Of a stretch of 64,000 nt of DNA, positions 22,553 through 32,737 are shown piece by piece. Position 1 is the first letter of the stretch. The number at the start of each line of letters is the position of its first letter. Both the position numbers and the translations under genes were made by a program. The DNA lies in contig VXIS01000015.1 of assembly GCA_008704415.1 (NCBI GenBank), positions 186,001-250,000 of the forward strand, in the 5' to 3' direction. This stretch comes from Sphaerosporella brunnea (lineage: Eukaryota > Ascomycota > Pezizomycetes > Pezizales > Pyronemataceae). A model generated the notes under the pieces. The model worked only from the letters and a program-made list of their open reading frames with translations. It made no database searches and was not told the origin of the DNA.

Positions 22553-23770
22553 CTAAACAGTAATCCGCCTCATTCCCTCCGTCACCTTCGTCACCTCTGG
22601 AGCCGTCACTGCCTTAGGCCTGGGTACCTTCCCACCTTTCTTCTTCTTTTTCTCCTTGAAACCCAGCAGCTTCTTGATCTTCTCTTCCATTTCAACGCCC
22701 TCAGACAGCCCTCTCTCTCCCGCCGTCATTCCACCTCTATCCTTCGCGCCCACGTCGACACCAGCCTTAACCATAGCCTCCACAACATCCCACCGTTTCC
22801 TCCGCACCGCGGTATGCAGCGCGCCAGCACCTCGGGAATCCCACAATACCGCGTTCGCACCCTTCTCCAGCAGCACCTTAACAGTGTCAACAGTCCCATG
22901 CGAAACAGCAACATGCAGCGCAGTTTTTCCCTCCCTATCTTTAGTATCAACCGTAATATGAGCCTTCAACACGGCTGCAACAGTCTTACTGCTGGCCCTG
23001 CGAGCAATTACATGCAGCATCGTTTCCCCCACCGTATTTCTTCCCGCCAATCCTGCCTTCAGAGGGACATGGGTTGCAAGGAGCCGCACCACCTCCCACA
23101 TATTTCTTGCAACCGCATACTCGAGTACCGTCTGGCCGTTTTTGAATTTGCGAAAGCGGAGCTCGGGGGGTTCGGGGGTTGAGAGAATCCAGACAATGAC
23201 CTGAGGGTTCCCGCCCCATCGTAGCGCGCGGTGCAAAAGCGTGAACCCCTCTGCGTCTTGGAACCACCGCTCGGCCGGGAGCGTGATCTTGTCCCACAGC
23301 CGCAGCAGACGTACCCGCCCCGTTGCTACAGCTGCAAGCAGCGCAGCCTCAACAGCGGCTTTGCGCTCCGGCTTTTTGGAGAGCACCCTGCTGAGCCAGT
23401 GGTGAGCTCTGGTGCGGGACGCGCCGACTGCGAGAAATAGCTCTGCCTGTGCCCAGCGCTCGTTGAGGATTGCGAGCGCGAGAGGTCGGGTGTCACGCCC
23501 TTTCCCTTCAATCGGAAGGTTGAGAAGTGGACGGCTCCCCATCGCCAGCAGTGCTAGCACCGCATCATTCGTTTTGCACCGGTGTAACGCCGTTTTTCCG
23601 TCCGAGAAGATTAAAACGCTGCCCTTACGGTAGAGGTGCGGTGCGAGCAGTTGCCAGAGGAGCCGGTTGCAGCGACAGAGCGCGTTGAGGTGCCTGGGGT
23701 GCGGGAGGTAGGACATTATCTGGAGGAGGAGCTCTAGAGGGAGCGCATCGAGACATGCCCGCGGCGCCAT
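22553..23770 (-). CDS. F-box protein with ankyrin repeats
   Basis: Single exon, 405 aa from the ATG at 23770 (MAPRACLDALP). In-frame ATGs further upstream (23950, 24070) would add a low-complexity Pro/His leader and are less likely. Residues 6-50 form an F-box (LDALPLELLLQIMSYL, then LNALCRCNRLLWQLLAPHLY), which would dock on Skp1 in an SCF ubiquitin ligase. The rest is a set of ankyrin-type repeats, clearest at TALHVAVSHGTVDTVKVLL and ALHTAVRRKRWDVVEAMV, which presumably bind the target. The end is Lys-rich (LLGFKEKKKKKGGK). Such F-box/ankyrin proteins are common in Pezizomycotina; the substrate is unknown. Confidence 0.85.
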   Translation of the reverse strand: MAPRACLDALPLELLLQIMSYLPHPRHLNALCRCNRLLWQLLAPHLYRKGSVLIFSDGKTALHRCKTNDAVLALLAMGSRPLLNLPIEGKGRDTRPLALAILNERWAQAELFLAVGASRTRAHHWLSRVLSKKPERKAAVEAALLAAVATGRVRLLRLWDKITLPAERWFQDAEGFTLLHRALRWGGNPQVIVWILSTPEPPELRFRKFKNGQTVLEYAVARNMWEVVRLLATHVPLKAGLAGRNTVGETMLHVIARRASSKTVAAVLKAHITVDTKDREGKTALHVAVSHGTVDTVKVLLEKGANAVLWDSRGAGALHTAVRRKRWDVVEAMVKAGVDVGAKDRGGMTAGERGLSEGVEMEEKIKKLLGFKEKKKKKGGKVPRPKAVTAPEVTKVTEGMRRITV

Positions 23771-24273
23771 CTTGGTTGCTGCCGCCGGGGGGGGTTGGCG
23801 TTGGTTGGTTGGGGGGGGGGGGGGGAGGGGGTGGGGGTGGGACGGTAAGGCAGCGAGTGGTGGGCTGAGTTGAAGCGGGGTGGAGGTTGACGAGGCTACG
23901 CCGAGTGACCGGTTTTGAATTGGGAGGCCTATTAGCCCCGATGCAGTCATTGTGCGGCGATTGCAAGGCTGTCTATTCGTAGCATGTTTTTTCCCCGCTG
24001 CTAGAGGTACAAATACAGGTATGTATTCAAATTTGTGAAGGCAAGCTTCTTGCTTATTCCGGTAATGCATATGGAGCTGGAAACAGTTTCTCGCGGGAAT
24101 GACGACAATGCACGGTTTGAGCTACTTACTTAGGTAGGCACCCTGCGTTTGCTTTTAAGGTTGTTTGACGTTGCACAGCGGCTGCAGATGTGAAGATGCC
24201 GAAGCTTGCTAGAAGAACCGCCAAAACACAGGATGTCACTCTGTTTTGTTTTTCAGACAAACATTTGATCGTG
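23771..24273. other. Intergenic, upstream of the F-box/ankyrin gene
   Basis: Begins with G-rich tracts (23787-23845) in the presumed leader of the F-box gene. No other gene seen. Confidence 0.4.
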
Positions 24274-24288
24274 AACACGTTTCCACTT

Positions 24289-24588
24289 CAAGGATGAAAG
24301 GCTGACAGGAGCGGTTCTGGAGTTCTTAGAAGAGACGGAAATAGGCAGGCGGTATGAGTAGGACACCATCAAGGTGCCGCTCGTGACGAGTGGGAGACGC
24401 TGCTGTGTGGGCTTTTTTCTTTTCCTTCTTTTTTACTTCTTTTCCTTATGTACGGCGGACTGGGGGAAAGTCTAGGGGGCCTCGATAGGTGGTTTATTCC
24501 ACGAGGACAGGATTCGGGTTTTCTTTGTCCTGCATAGGCCTTGTCAGGCCTCGATCAGTGTATGAATTAAATAAATAAATAAATAAAT
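24289..24588 (+). mobile_element. LINE tail of a second family, (AAAT)n end
   Basis: About 300 bases starting in the end of an ORF (AVLEFLEETEIGRRYE, then stop at about 24360) and ending in an AAAT microsatellite tail at 24565-24590. Perfect 15-base direct repeats AACACGTTTCCACTT flank it at 24274-24288 and 24589-24603. A tetranucleotide tail is known for several LINE clades. Its 3' sequence is unrelated to the Tad-type family elsewhere in the window. Confidence 0.8.
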
Positions 24589-24603
24589 AACACGTTTCCA
24601 CTT

Positions 24604-24875
24604 TACACCGCTAAAACAAGGCAAGATTTGTAACTGTTTGGCAACTTAAACGAATGCCTACTACAGAGCATGCCGACTTCACGACCCAGATATCTGCTAC
24701 CTGGGCGACTGTGCCTCACCACGCCAGCCCGCGTTATTTAAGATCGAGTCGACACGGTAGAGCCCCTCCATGTGCACCGTGCTACAGACAACTCCATACG
24801 CGTATCAGCTAAAACAAGCTCCTCACTGAACCCGTTTTGCAGTGTGCGGCGGGCACGGGCAATCACTCGACTCCG

Positions 24876-24906
<31 letters not shown>

Positions 24907-25194
24907 AAACCTCAGCCCCTGACTCAACGACGGACTGGGTACGGTCATCCATGGCATATCAAGGCTGGGAGAGTAAATAGAGTCACCATTATGTTCTGCA
25001 ATCAATTGCGATGGGCTCGCCCATCAATAATATTTCAATTGAAGAATCCATCCATTACTACCATCCCAACGCAATCAATGATCTGCGCCAAAAAGCGAAA
25101 AACGACCGTCCACAGCCTAGAGCTCAGAAAGGAAGCAAGAAAGCCAGAAAAAGATTCAACTCCCAAAAAACGCCGCTGCACAACATTACACCTG
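24604..25194. other. Intergenic, no gene seen
   Basis: Contains a run of 27 A at 24883-24909. It is the 3' flank of the RTC1-type gene. Confidence 0.4.
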
Positions 25195-28100
25195 CTATCG
25201 TGGTAAACAACAACACCCACATCCGACAGCGGGACACCACTCCTCGCCCTGCACGCCCTTTTCATCGCCATTCTCCGTCACCCCCAAAAACCACCCCCTC
25301 AAACACCCCTCGCAGCCGCCATGTCCGCAGACTGCACACACCGTCCATCGCCGCCCCTTTCCGACCTCGCCACAGATGACACACTCAGCGCCGCCCGAGC
25401 CCGCGCATTTCTCGCACCAGCCGCCGCCTCGTCCGCCGACTGCGCGGTAGCACTGTCCGCACGAAAGGTCTACATCGACATTCCACTGGCCCGCCATGCG
25501 CAACGATTCTGCTGGCGCGAGCTTGCGGACGAGGGCTGCGACCGAAAAGTGTTGTAGGCGCGTCAGGAGGTTGAGGTAGCCGTCGAGGATCTCCTCGACC
25601 AGTTCTATCGCAAAGCCTAGGCGTTTATGTAGTAGCAGCACCAGCACACCCGCGAATTGTACATCTCCAGTTGCAGTGCAGTACTCGATCAGTTGCTGCG
25701 CCAGTCTTCGGACTGCCCAGGGACGGGGGTCGTCTATGTTGGATACAAGTGTCGGCGGTGGGTTGACGGATATTATAGGTGGCGGCGGAGGAAGTAGTTG
25801 GCTAATGCCAGCTGCTTCCTCCGTTATTGGTGGTAGGGAGTGCGGGACTGCACCCTCGGACACTGATTCCAGGACCCCGTAAGAGCTCGAGGTTTGCTCC
25901 GAAACGAGCGAGAACTGGCGTTGTAGAACCGGGGAGGAAGAGTTACTGGAGACTTTACTGGCGGGGGCAATGTCGACCCCCGCTGGGGTTTGGCTAGAAA
26001 GTGGGTCGCTGCGTTCAGTGGTCGAGGTGAAAAGAGGGAGGTTCTGGTTGCTGTCAATGCTATCGCGTTTGGTGTGCGTTACCGCATTACCGTTTGTAGT
26101 CGGCGGCTTGGGAGGAGGGGATGAGGCAGCGAAGTCGCGAGATTTCATGTTCGGGCTGGGAATGAAGTTGGGACTGCTGGTGTCGACGGTGAGAACTGGC
26201 CGTGCTTTCTTGCGCGAGTGCGACGGCGTGTCGCTGTCGGAGCCTGCAACACCGGAGTGCTCGCCATCGGTGGAGATGGTGGAGCTGCTTAGGCTTCTGC
26301 CAAACGCGGCGGGTGGTAGAGAGAGTAGGTTGTGTTCTAGCGGCTCTGGGTGCAGCTTGCCGGGGGTAGGGGTAGGAGCACTGGCGGGAGAGGGCGGGGC
26401 CTTGGGTGTGGCGCCGCCAGATGCAGTCGCAGAGTTGTCCCCGTTTAAGCCAAGGGTCCGCCGAGCTACTATGCCGGAGGCGTGGTGTGTTGAGGAGATG
26501 CTTTCGGGCCGCTTCAACTGCCATTTCTCTGCTTCGGCATCCTCAGAGGCGAGAACTAATTGGATCATTTTCCAGGATTTGGCCGTGCGGTATTTATGCG
26601 CGCGAAAGGCGATACGTGCATTGTGTTCACAGGCTTGGGCAAGAGTTATCTTTGGCCCACCAGCGACGCCGTCGAGGTCGATAATGTAGCGCTCTGCAAA
26701 GAAGTCAAAGGCTTCTTTGTCAAAAAGGCTGGGTATTGAAACTTTTGCGGCGGATTGGGAGGGGACAAATTTGTCTAATGGCGTATCGAAGACGTTGATC
26801 TGGGTCAGATTCGGCTTAGACCCTTTGAAGGAGCCGCTGCGATGGGACCGTCGCTCTTCTCGGATGGCGATGTCTTCATCTGTATCGAATGTTGTTCGAG
26901 ATCCTGTCACGCCGTGGTGCCGGTTCTTAGCTCGGCGCTGCGCTGCAAAGGTGAACTCGCCGTTTGGAGCCCAGTCGAACGCGCCGTGGGAAAGGTGATT
27001 GATCGGTTGCATCGCAAACGGAACATCGCTCTGCACCAGAGTGCTGTCCTTCGCACAAGACCACAAGATATCCTCATCCTTCCACTGTAGACCCGTAGTT
27101 GGATTATCATGCACATCCATTATTCTTGGGGGTATGTAAGGCCGTTTGAAGTCCCACAACTGGACTCGATGGTCATTGTTAATGGCACAGGTTGCCAGCT
27201 GTGTGCTGTCATGCTTGCCGCTCCTCGAAGGCCTCCATGCAATCCGACTGACCGACGCCATGGTTGTGAGTTCGTGCTTTGGTTTTCTACGCGAATCCGC
27301 GCTCATGTCCCATATCTTGACCGTGCGGTCTCGCCCGCCACTCGCCAGGTGCTTTCCGTCTGGGTGCCAGTCGACCGCAAACGCGGGACCGTTGTGGGCA
27401 TTGATCTTTTTTTCGCAGATGTTTTCCTTCCGGTAGTCCCATTTCTGTCGGGGTCAGCCTCTGCGTCCACATGTCAAGCTATGCAATACACACCTGAACG
27501 GCACCGCTGTCAAAAGCGCCCGCAAACTCAACCGCATTGCCAGCGTTGAATTGCACGTCTCTAACCGCCTCCGCCTTTCCGTTGAACGTGTGTCGACTTC
27601 TCCTTTCTCGCAAGTCCCACAGTTTTATCGTTCCATCCTGACTGGCCGATAACAGCAGATTGCCGTTGGCTTGGTTGAATGCGAGTCGATGCACCTGCCG
27701 CCCGTGCTCGCGCAACATACGATCCAGCTTGCCCTCCTTGACATCGTACAGACAGATGGTACCATTAGTGCCTGCCGTCGCGATGATGTTCTTCTGCGGC
27801 GAAGTGCCCCACTTGACGTCGTACTGGAAATGCCGCTTCTGCTCGCCGGGTAGCCGCAGATTGGCCTCCTCGGTAATCTCGTTATACCCGACGCGCAGGA
27901 TGCGCAAGATCTCGCGGCCGGCGACGACTATGCGGTCACCCTCGGAGTTGGCGGAGAGGGCAAGGATTGGCGAGTTGAGGTTGTAGCGGAGGTTACGCGG
28001 GCCATTCAGGATTCTACGAGGATGCGGCGCGGCGTTAGCTGCGGCTGCGTTTGGGGGTGGGGGGTGGGGGGGTGGGGGGTTGTTGGTGGTGCGTGGGTTG

Positions 28101-28313
28101 GGAAACTCACGGTGCGCTGGTGACGCTGCTGCCGCCGCCGCCGCCGCCGCCCGCATTGGCGGCTGAGGGACCGTGGGAGCTGGGGGGGCGGCTGGCGCCG
28201 ATGAAGGGCTGAGCGAGACGCGCGAAGACGGCCTTCCTCGACTGCGTGTGTTGCGGTGGCGGAGCGGGGTTGGCTGACAGCAGGGAGTATTGCTGGTACA
28301 GGCTGTCGGCCAT
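25195..28313 (-). CDS. RTC1: RTC1/WDR24-type WD40 and RING protein of the SEA complex
   Basis: Three exons on the minus strand: 28111-28313, 27494-28013 and 25195-27444, giving 990 aa. In the SEA/GATOR2 complex on the vacuole this subunit helps control TORC1 in response to amino acids. After a Ser/Gly-rich start there is a WD40 propeller (about residues 85-400) with blades such as ATAGTNGTICLYDV, LSASQDGTIKLWDL, AGAFDSGAVQKWDY, ASGGRDRTVKIWDM and CAINNDHRVQLWDF. A long Ser/Pro-rich disordered linker follows, then helices (VLVLLLHKRLGFAIELVEEILDGY). A C-terminal zinc/RING module has CGQC, CEKC, CVIC, CAVCGHGGCEGCL and CPAVGCGC. Order, length and the terminal RING all match the fungal RTC1 family. 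Intron boundaries keep the frame exactly. Confidence 0.9.
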
Positions 28314-29191
28314 CGGGGATTGTCATTCGAAGGAGGAGGGCGTTGAGAAGGCTTGCCGGCGGAGACGGAGCGCTTCCATGCTCAGAGGTTTTGGTTGAGT
28401 AAGCGGGGGATTGGCCGCTAGGCTAGGGCAAAGGGACGACGCAAATAACTGGGTAACGGCAAGTGATGGCGATGATTTCTCGATAGGTGGGATCTGGGGG
28501 AGTTACATACGAGTAAGTACTTCTTCTTACATAGTAGTCCTGTTCTCTCTACATACGAGTACGAGTGCAGGCGATCGTTTAATTCGGTTCTGCGCATGAT
28601 GTCACGTGACGATAACCTCGAGTTAGTGAGAAGCAACGACTCGCTACGAGCAAAGAATCCTCAGAATTGCTACCTCCAGTACTGTACGAACAGAAGCAAG
28701 ACGCCGTGGTGAACGAACACAACAAACCATTACGTAACCATCGCCCACATCAGTTAGAGTACTCGACATAGGTGCTGACTCACTGAGGAGTTGCTGGCTA
28801 CATAAGCGAGACAATCCATCATTATGCTGGGCAACTAAGCGTCCCTAAAAGTTAGTGAAACTCGGAAGCAACGAAGGGATCTACTATTCTGCTCAGCTAT
28901 AACTTTAGAATAATCGAACATGGATGGACAACCTACAGGACATGAAATGACACGCGGCAGCGTTACCCTGTGGGCAGTATGTATGTATGTACATAGATAG
29001 CACCGCAGCCTGCATCAGGATTCAGGACATCGCGCTGGTGAAGGGTGAACGGATATACTATCTATAGGCGGACGAGATAGATGCTGATTGATGATCATCT
29101 CGTCGACGCCGGCATTAACATACTCTATATATCAATATCATGCCAGCCTCGAAATCCCGCACTCCCCATCTTCTCTCGCTGCGCAACGCAA
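28314..29191. other. Intergenic, divergent promoter region
   Basis: Separates the RTC1-type gene (-) from the ankyrin gene (+). CTATATAT at 29123-29131 could serve the right-hand gene. Nothing else recognised. Confidence 0.4.
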
Positions 29192-30185
29192 AATGAGCAG
29201 CTTCAGCGTCGGCGATATCCTGGCCGTGTCGACTCTCGCCTGCACAGTCTATCGGAGCTGCAAAGATGCCTCCAAGGATTTCCAAGACATCTCCAGCGAG
29301 ATCGGAGGCCTCCACATGGTGCTGAAAGAGACAAGCGATGTCCTCCTGACAGAAGGGACATGTGGCAGCAGTTGGAAAGAGAACTCCAAGATATCGGTAT
29401 TTTTTGCATCGAGTAAGCACCAGCCTGGAATTGAGGCTAATCTGCGGATAGACAAGTGGTAGATCATGAACTGCAAACTGCACGCGGTTAAGGACATCGA
29501 TTGGCTTTCGGTGGAGACGATAGCGCAGGAGCGCATCAGCACCATAGCGCTGCTGATAAAGCGCGGCGCGGACATCTCAGTTGAGAACAACCACGGCGAA
29601 ACGCCGCTGCTCCTCGCAGTACAGAACAACTCCACAGCCGTCGTAAAGCTACTATTACAGCACGGCGGAGAGCTGCAAGCCAACATGCTTATCACCGCAC
29701 CCAGCTTTCGAAACCAAGAGCTAGTCTGGCTACTACTAGACCATTCCCCGCAGACCGACGCAAAAGCCCTCAAGCCAGCCCTCCACCGCGCAATCCAGCT
29801 CGGCCAGGAAGAGATCGTGTGGCTGCTGGTGGAACACGACGTCGACGTCGAAGCGAAAACGCTGGACGGCCGCCGCATGAAGCCGTTACACCTGGCCGTC
29901 GGCACTGGACACTCGGTGCACCATGGCCGAATCCCGGACTCGACGGTCCCGCCGGCAGTGATTGAGCGGCTGTTGATATATAGGGCGAATATTGAGGCGA
30001 GAGGTGCAAGCGGTAGGACGCCGCTGCACGTGGCGGTGAGCAATAACGCACTCGAGAGCGCGAGGGAGCTGCTGGATTGGGGGGCGGTGACTTCGGCGAG
30101 GGGTAATGACGGCCGCACGCCGTATGAGTGCGTTTTTTCCAAATACAGGAAGGAACGTCAGGCGGTTTCAAAAGACCATTTGTGA
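29192..30185 (+). pseudogene. Ankyrin-repeat gene with disrupted 5' part
   Basis: An ATG at 29192 opens MSSFSVGDILAVSTLACTVY...SSEIGGLHMVLKE, which resembles the N-terminal domain of fungal STAND/ankyrin proteins. That frame stops at 29460. Nearby, ERELQDIG and VVDHELQTA sit in other frames, as if a longer ancestral domain had lost sequence. From 29466 a 239-codon frame holds about five ankyrin repeats (GETPLLLAVQNNSTAVVKLLL, then RTPLHVAVSNNALESARELLD) and ends at 30185. No GT-AG intron I could place joins the two halves cleanly. Either the start is broken or the repeats are expressed from the ATG at 29466. Confidence 0.55.
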
Positions 30186-30893
30186 TGGTTGTCAGCTCAA
30201 ACCATCTGTCACAATATATTGGCCGCGACGACCCAGGAGCGTTCCAATCGCCATCTGATTTTTCCATACGATGTAAGAGACGCATGAATGAAGAAATTTT
30301 AGGGGATTTGCTCTGCCTTCCTGTATGTACATACAACCAGTTTCCCGGCAGTCCGCTGATCCGAAGGGAGATCGTTGTGAGGACAGGTTTCTTGGCTAGG
30401 TACGGTGTACACTGATATAGGAGCTATTACCTCCGTGATTGCAATTGGTTATTTTGCGGTGGCTTTAGATCTCCGACCCCAGGTGGGAGCGTACTAATAT
30501 TCCACTAGGCCTACAATACTCTAGAGCTCTTTCATATAGCCAAATGATAGAGCGCTGGCAAGCGGAGCGGGCAAGGCAATACAGTACGAGACGTATCCAT
30601 AGGAAAAGCGTAGGTTCGTCCTCCAAATTTAGGTTGTTGAAAAAATGCCCATCATGCGCCTCCTCCTGCGGATAAGGAATTTCCAAAGCTGCTGGCCAAG
30701 AAGCCGAGATTTCGGCGACTAAGTACTCCTCTATGCACCTAACAGAAAGCGCAAAGCAAAGCACAAGTTGGCTCATTCAAGCGCAAGCATAGAAGCTTCA
30801 GAGGTATACCCGCTCCCTCCCTTCCAAACCTCCCCTCCCTCCAAAAAACACAAACCCCCATCCCAGCCCCAGCCCCAGCTAAGCTAAGCTAAA
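30186..30893. other. Intergenic, no gene seen
   Basis: Shared 3' flank of the ankyrin gene and the small basic-protein gene. Confidence 0.4.
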
Positions 30894-31295
30894 CTAAGCC
30901 TTCCCCTTCCCCTTCCCCTTCTTCGGCCTCTTCCTCTCCCTCTCCCCTCCCCCCCCACGTGCACCCTCCTCCCCCCGTCGCTTCTCCTTCCCAACCTCCT
31001 CCGCAAGTGTCTCCTTCGCCTTCTCCCCCTTCTTATCATCACCCCTCCTAGCCTCCTCAATAAACGCCAACCTCACCAGCGAGGCATCCCAAGTCCTGAC
31101 CTCCCTCGGCGGCGGGTCCCGTCCACGGATCAGTAGTATCTGCTTTGTCTGCACCGGCACGATCTGTACATGCACGCGCGGGGCGTTGGTATTCTTGTTG
31201 CGCGTGTTTGTGGTGGGGAGGAGGCGCCGCGGGGAGGCGCGGGTTTGTGTAAAGGCTGTGGCAGAGCTGGTGGGCAGGTTGAGGAGGTGTGCCAT
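30894..31295 (-). CDS. Small basic hypothetical protein
   Basis: 133 aa from the ATG at 31295 (MAHLLNLPTSSATAF). The N-terminus is Ser/Thr/Arg-rich without acidic residues, as in a mitochondrial presequence. A hydrophobic core VHVQIVPVQTKQILLIRGR is followed by VRTWDASLVRLAFIEEAR. The last 60 residues are almost only Lys, Glu, Arg and Gly (ending KKGKGKGKA). I do not recognise the family. The structured middle with third-base GC preference makes it more likely real than chance. Longer upstream frames exist but have less coding character. Confidence 0.5.
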   Translation of the reverse strand: MAHLLNLPTSSATAFTQTRASPRRLLPTTNTRNKNTNAPRVHVQIVPVQTKQILLIRGRDPPPREVRTWDASLVRLAFIEEARRGDDKKGEKAKETLAEEVGKEKRRGEEGARGGGGERERKRPKKGKGKGKA

Positions 31296-31629
31296 TTTCT
31301 GGTGGTGGTTGTGGGGTGGAGGTATGGGGAGGAGACGCGTTGATACGCGCGCGATGGTGGGGCTTGGTTTGTGTGACGTCACTTGAGTACCAGGTACTTG
31401 GGGTAAGCACTTTATCTGGAGGGTCGGTGGATGAACCCAAGGTGAACTTACAGTCAGGTCCAGTTGCCCGTCCCAGGTTAAGCACATTCCTGCGAGGCGA
31501 AATCATGTGCACAGAATGTAAACAACAAAGAAATTTTCGTCTCATATCTCAGTTACATCTCATGATGGCTACTGTTGTTCCATGTAGATAGAAGCGCTTC
31601 GCTCTCGCTCACCATCCATACATCGGCCC
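31296..31629. other. Intergenic, no gene seen
   Basis: Promoter of the small basic-protein gene and 3' flank of the secreted-protein gene. Confidence 0.4.
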
Positions 31630-32316
31630 TTACTGATGATATGCGTTGACATCGCCCACGGTGCCGAACAGGCTGCCGAACCTATCCATTCGTGTCAGCC
31701 ACACAGACGTCGAAATCAGCAGCAGCAGCAGGACTCACCTGACGAAACCACCAGCCTTCGACTCATTACTATTACACTTCGAAGCAATCTCCTTGACAGC
31801 CTGGCCAGCAATAGTGCAATGAATGCAAATCTGCTTTTTTTTGAAGTTGCAAACGTCCGAGATCGCAGTGCCCTGCCACCAGACAGGGGAGCAGTTCTTT
31901 CCTTGCTGCTTGTGGCAGCAATACACTCCTTTCTTTCCGATTGCGAGAAGCGCGTTAGCGACCATGTCCACATCCTTAGATAAAGGAGAGCCCCCAGACG
32001 TCTCACAGTGAAGCTCGCCCTTGGAAATCATCTGTGGGGATATGTCCGTATCGTAGGGAACACCAGGCAGGCGAGGGAGTGGCTTGTTCTCCGCGTGAAG
32101 GCGCATCAGGTTGTTGATATCAAGAGCTGGGTGAGAAGTGTCGAAGCCAGCACGCAGCTCGAGATACTTGAAGCCGGAGGCAGTGGTGTAAAGAGTTCCA
32201 GACTCGGTCTCAATGCTGGTGGTGCCAGGATCTATGTACTCGCCATTGGGAAGTGCCGCAATCAACTTGGAGAAAAAGAGGAAAGTAAAAATGAAAACAA
32301 AAGTAGCGGCGTTCAT
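31630..32316 (-). CDS. Secreted cysteine-rich protein, 209 aa
   Basis: Two exons on the minus strand, 31739-32316 and 31630-31681, with a 57-nt GT-AG intron, phase 2. A clear signal peptide covers about residues 1-21 (FVFIFTFLFFSKLIAA). The mature part has eight cysteines arranged C...CC...C...C...CxxC...C (HCETSG, YCCHKQQGKNC, SDVC, ICIHC, SKC), enough for four disulfides. Conserved-looking points are GTAISDVC and the end AGGFVRFGSLFGTVG. No transmembrane segment or GPI signal. It could be an effector-like or surface-interaction protein; similarity to Ecp2/Hce2-type folds is only a guess. A MITE lies 276 bases upstream of the start. Confidence 0.8.
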
Positions 32317-32591
32317 GGCGGAAGGTTGTTTGAGTGGTTAATTGAGGTCGGGAAAGGATTTGGCGAGTGAAGGGTTGTCGGCGGTAAGGTGGTGAGGTGG
32401 TGAGGTGGTGCAGGGTGAAGAAGGAAAGGAAGGATGCTAGGTACTGAGAGGCTGTTCCTTTGACAGACCGCACGACTATCCAGAAAAACACTTCTTCGAA
32501 AAGAATGCTTTCTCCGCATTAGTTTGCACTCGTCTGGTTGACAGCGGATGATTGTTTCAAATAATTGAATCGAATTTAGCACATCGTGAAA

Positions 32592-32737
32592 TAGGGCCGC
32601 TCAGACAGGCGTTTTTATTTTTTTCGACGTTTATGGATTTAAGGCCAGTTTCGGCGTCAAATGGCTTACAGACATCGATAAACAGCCGGTTGAAAATTCG
32701 GATATCCAAGTCAAAAACGCCCGTCTGAGCGGCCCTA
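32592..32737. mobile_element. MITE with 24-base terminal inverted repeats
   Basis: 146 bases including TA at both ends. The left terminus GGGCCGCTCAGACAGGCGTT is mirrored at the right by GCCCGTCTGAGCGGCCC, preceded by TCAAAAAC. TA flanks fit a Tc1/mariner-type non-autonomous element. No coding capacity. Confidence 0.8.
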
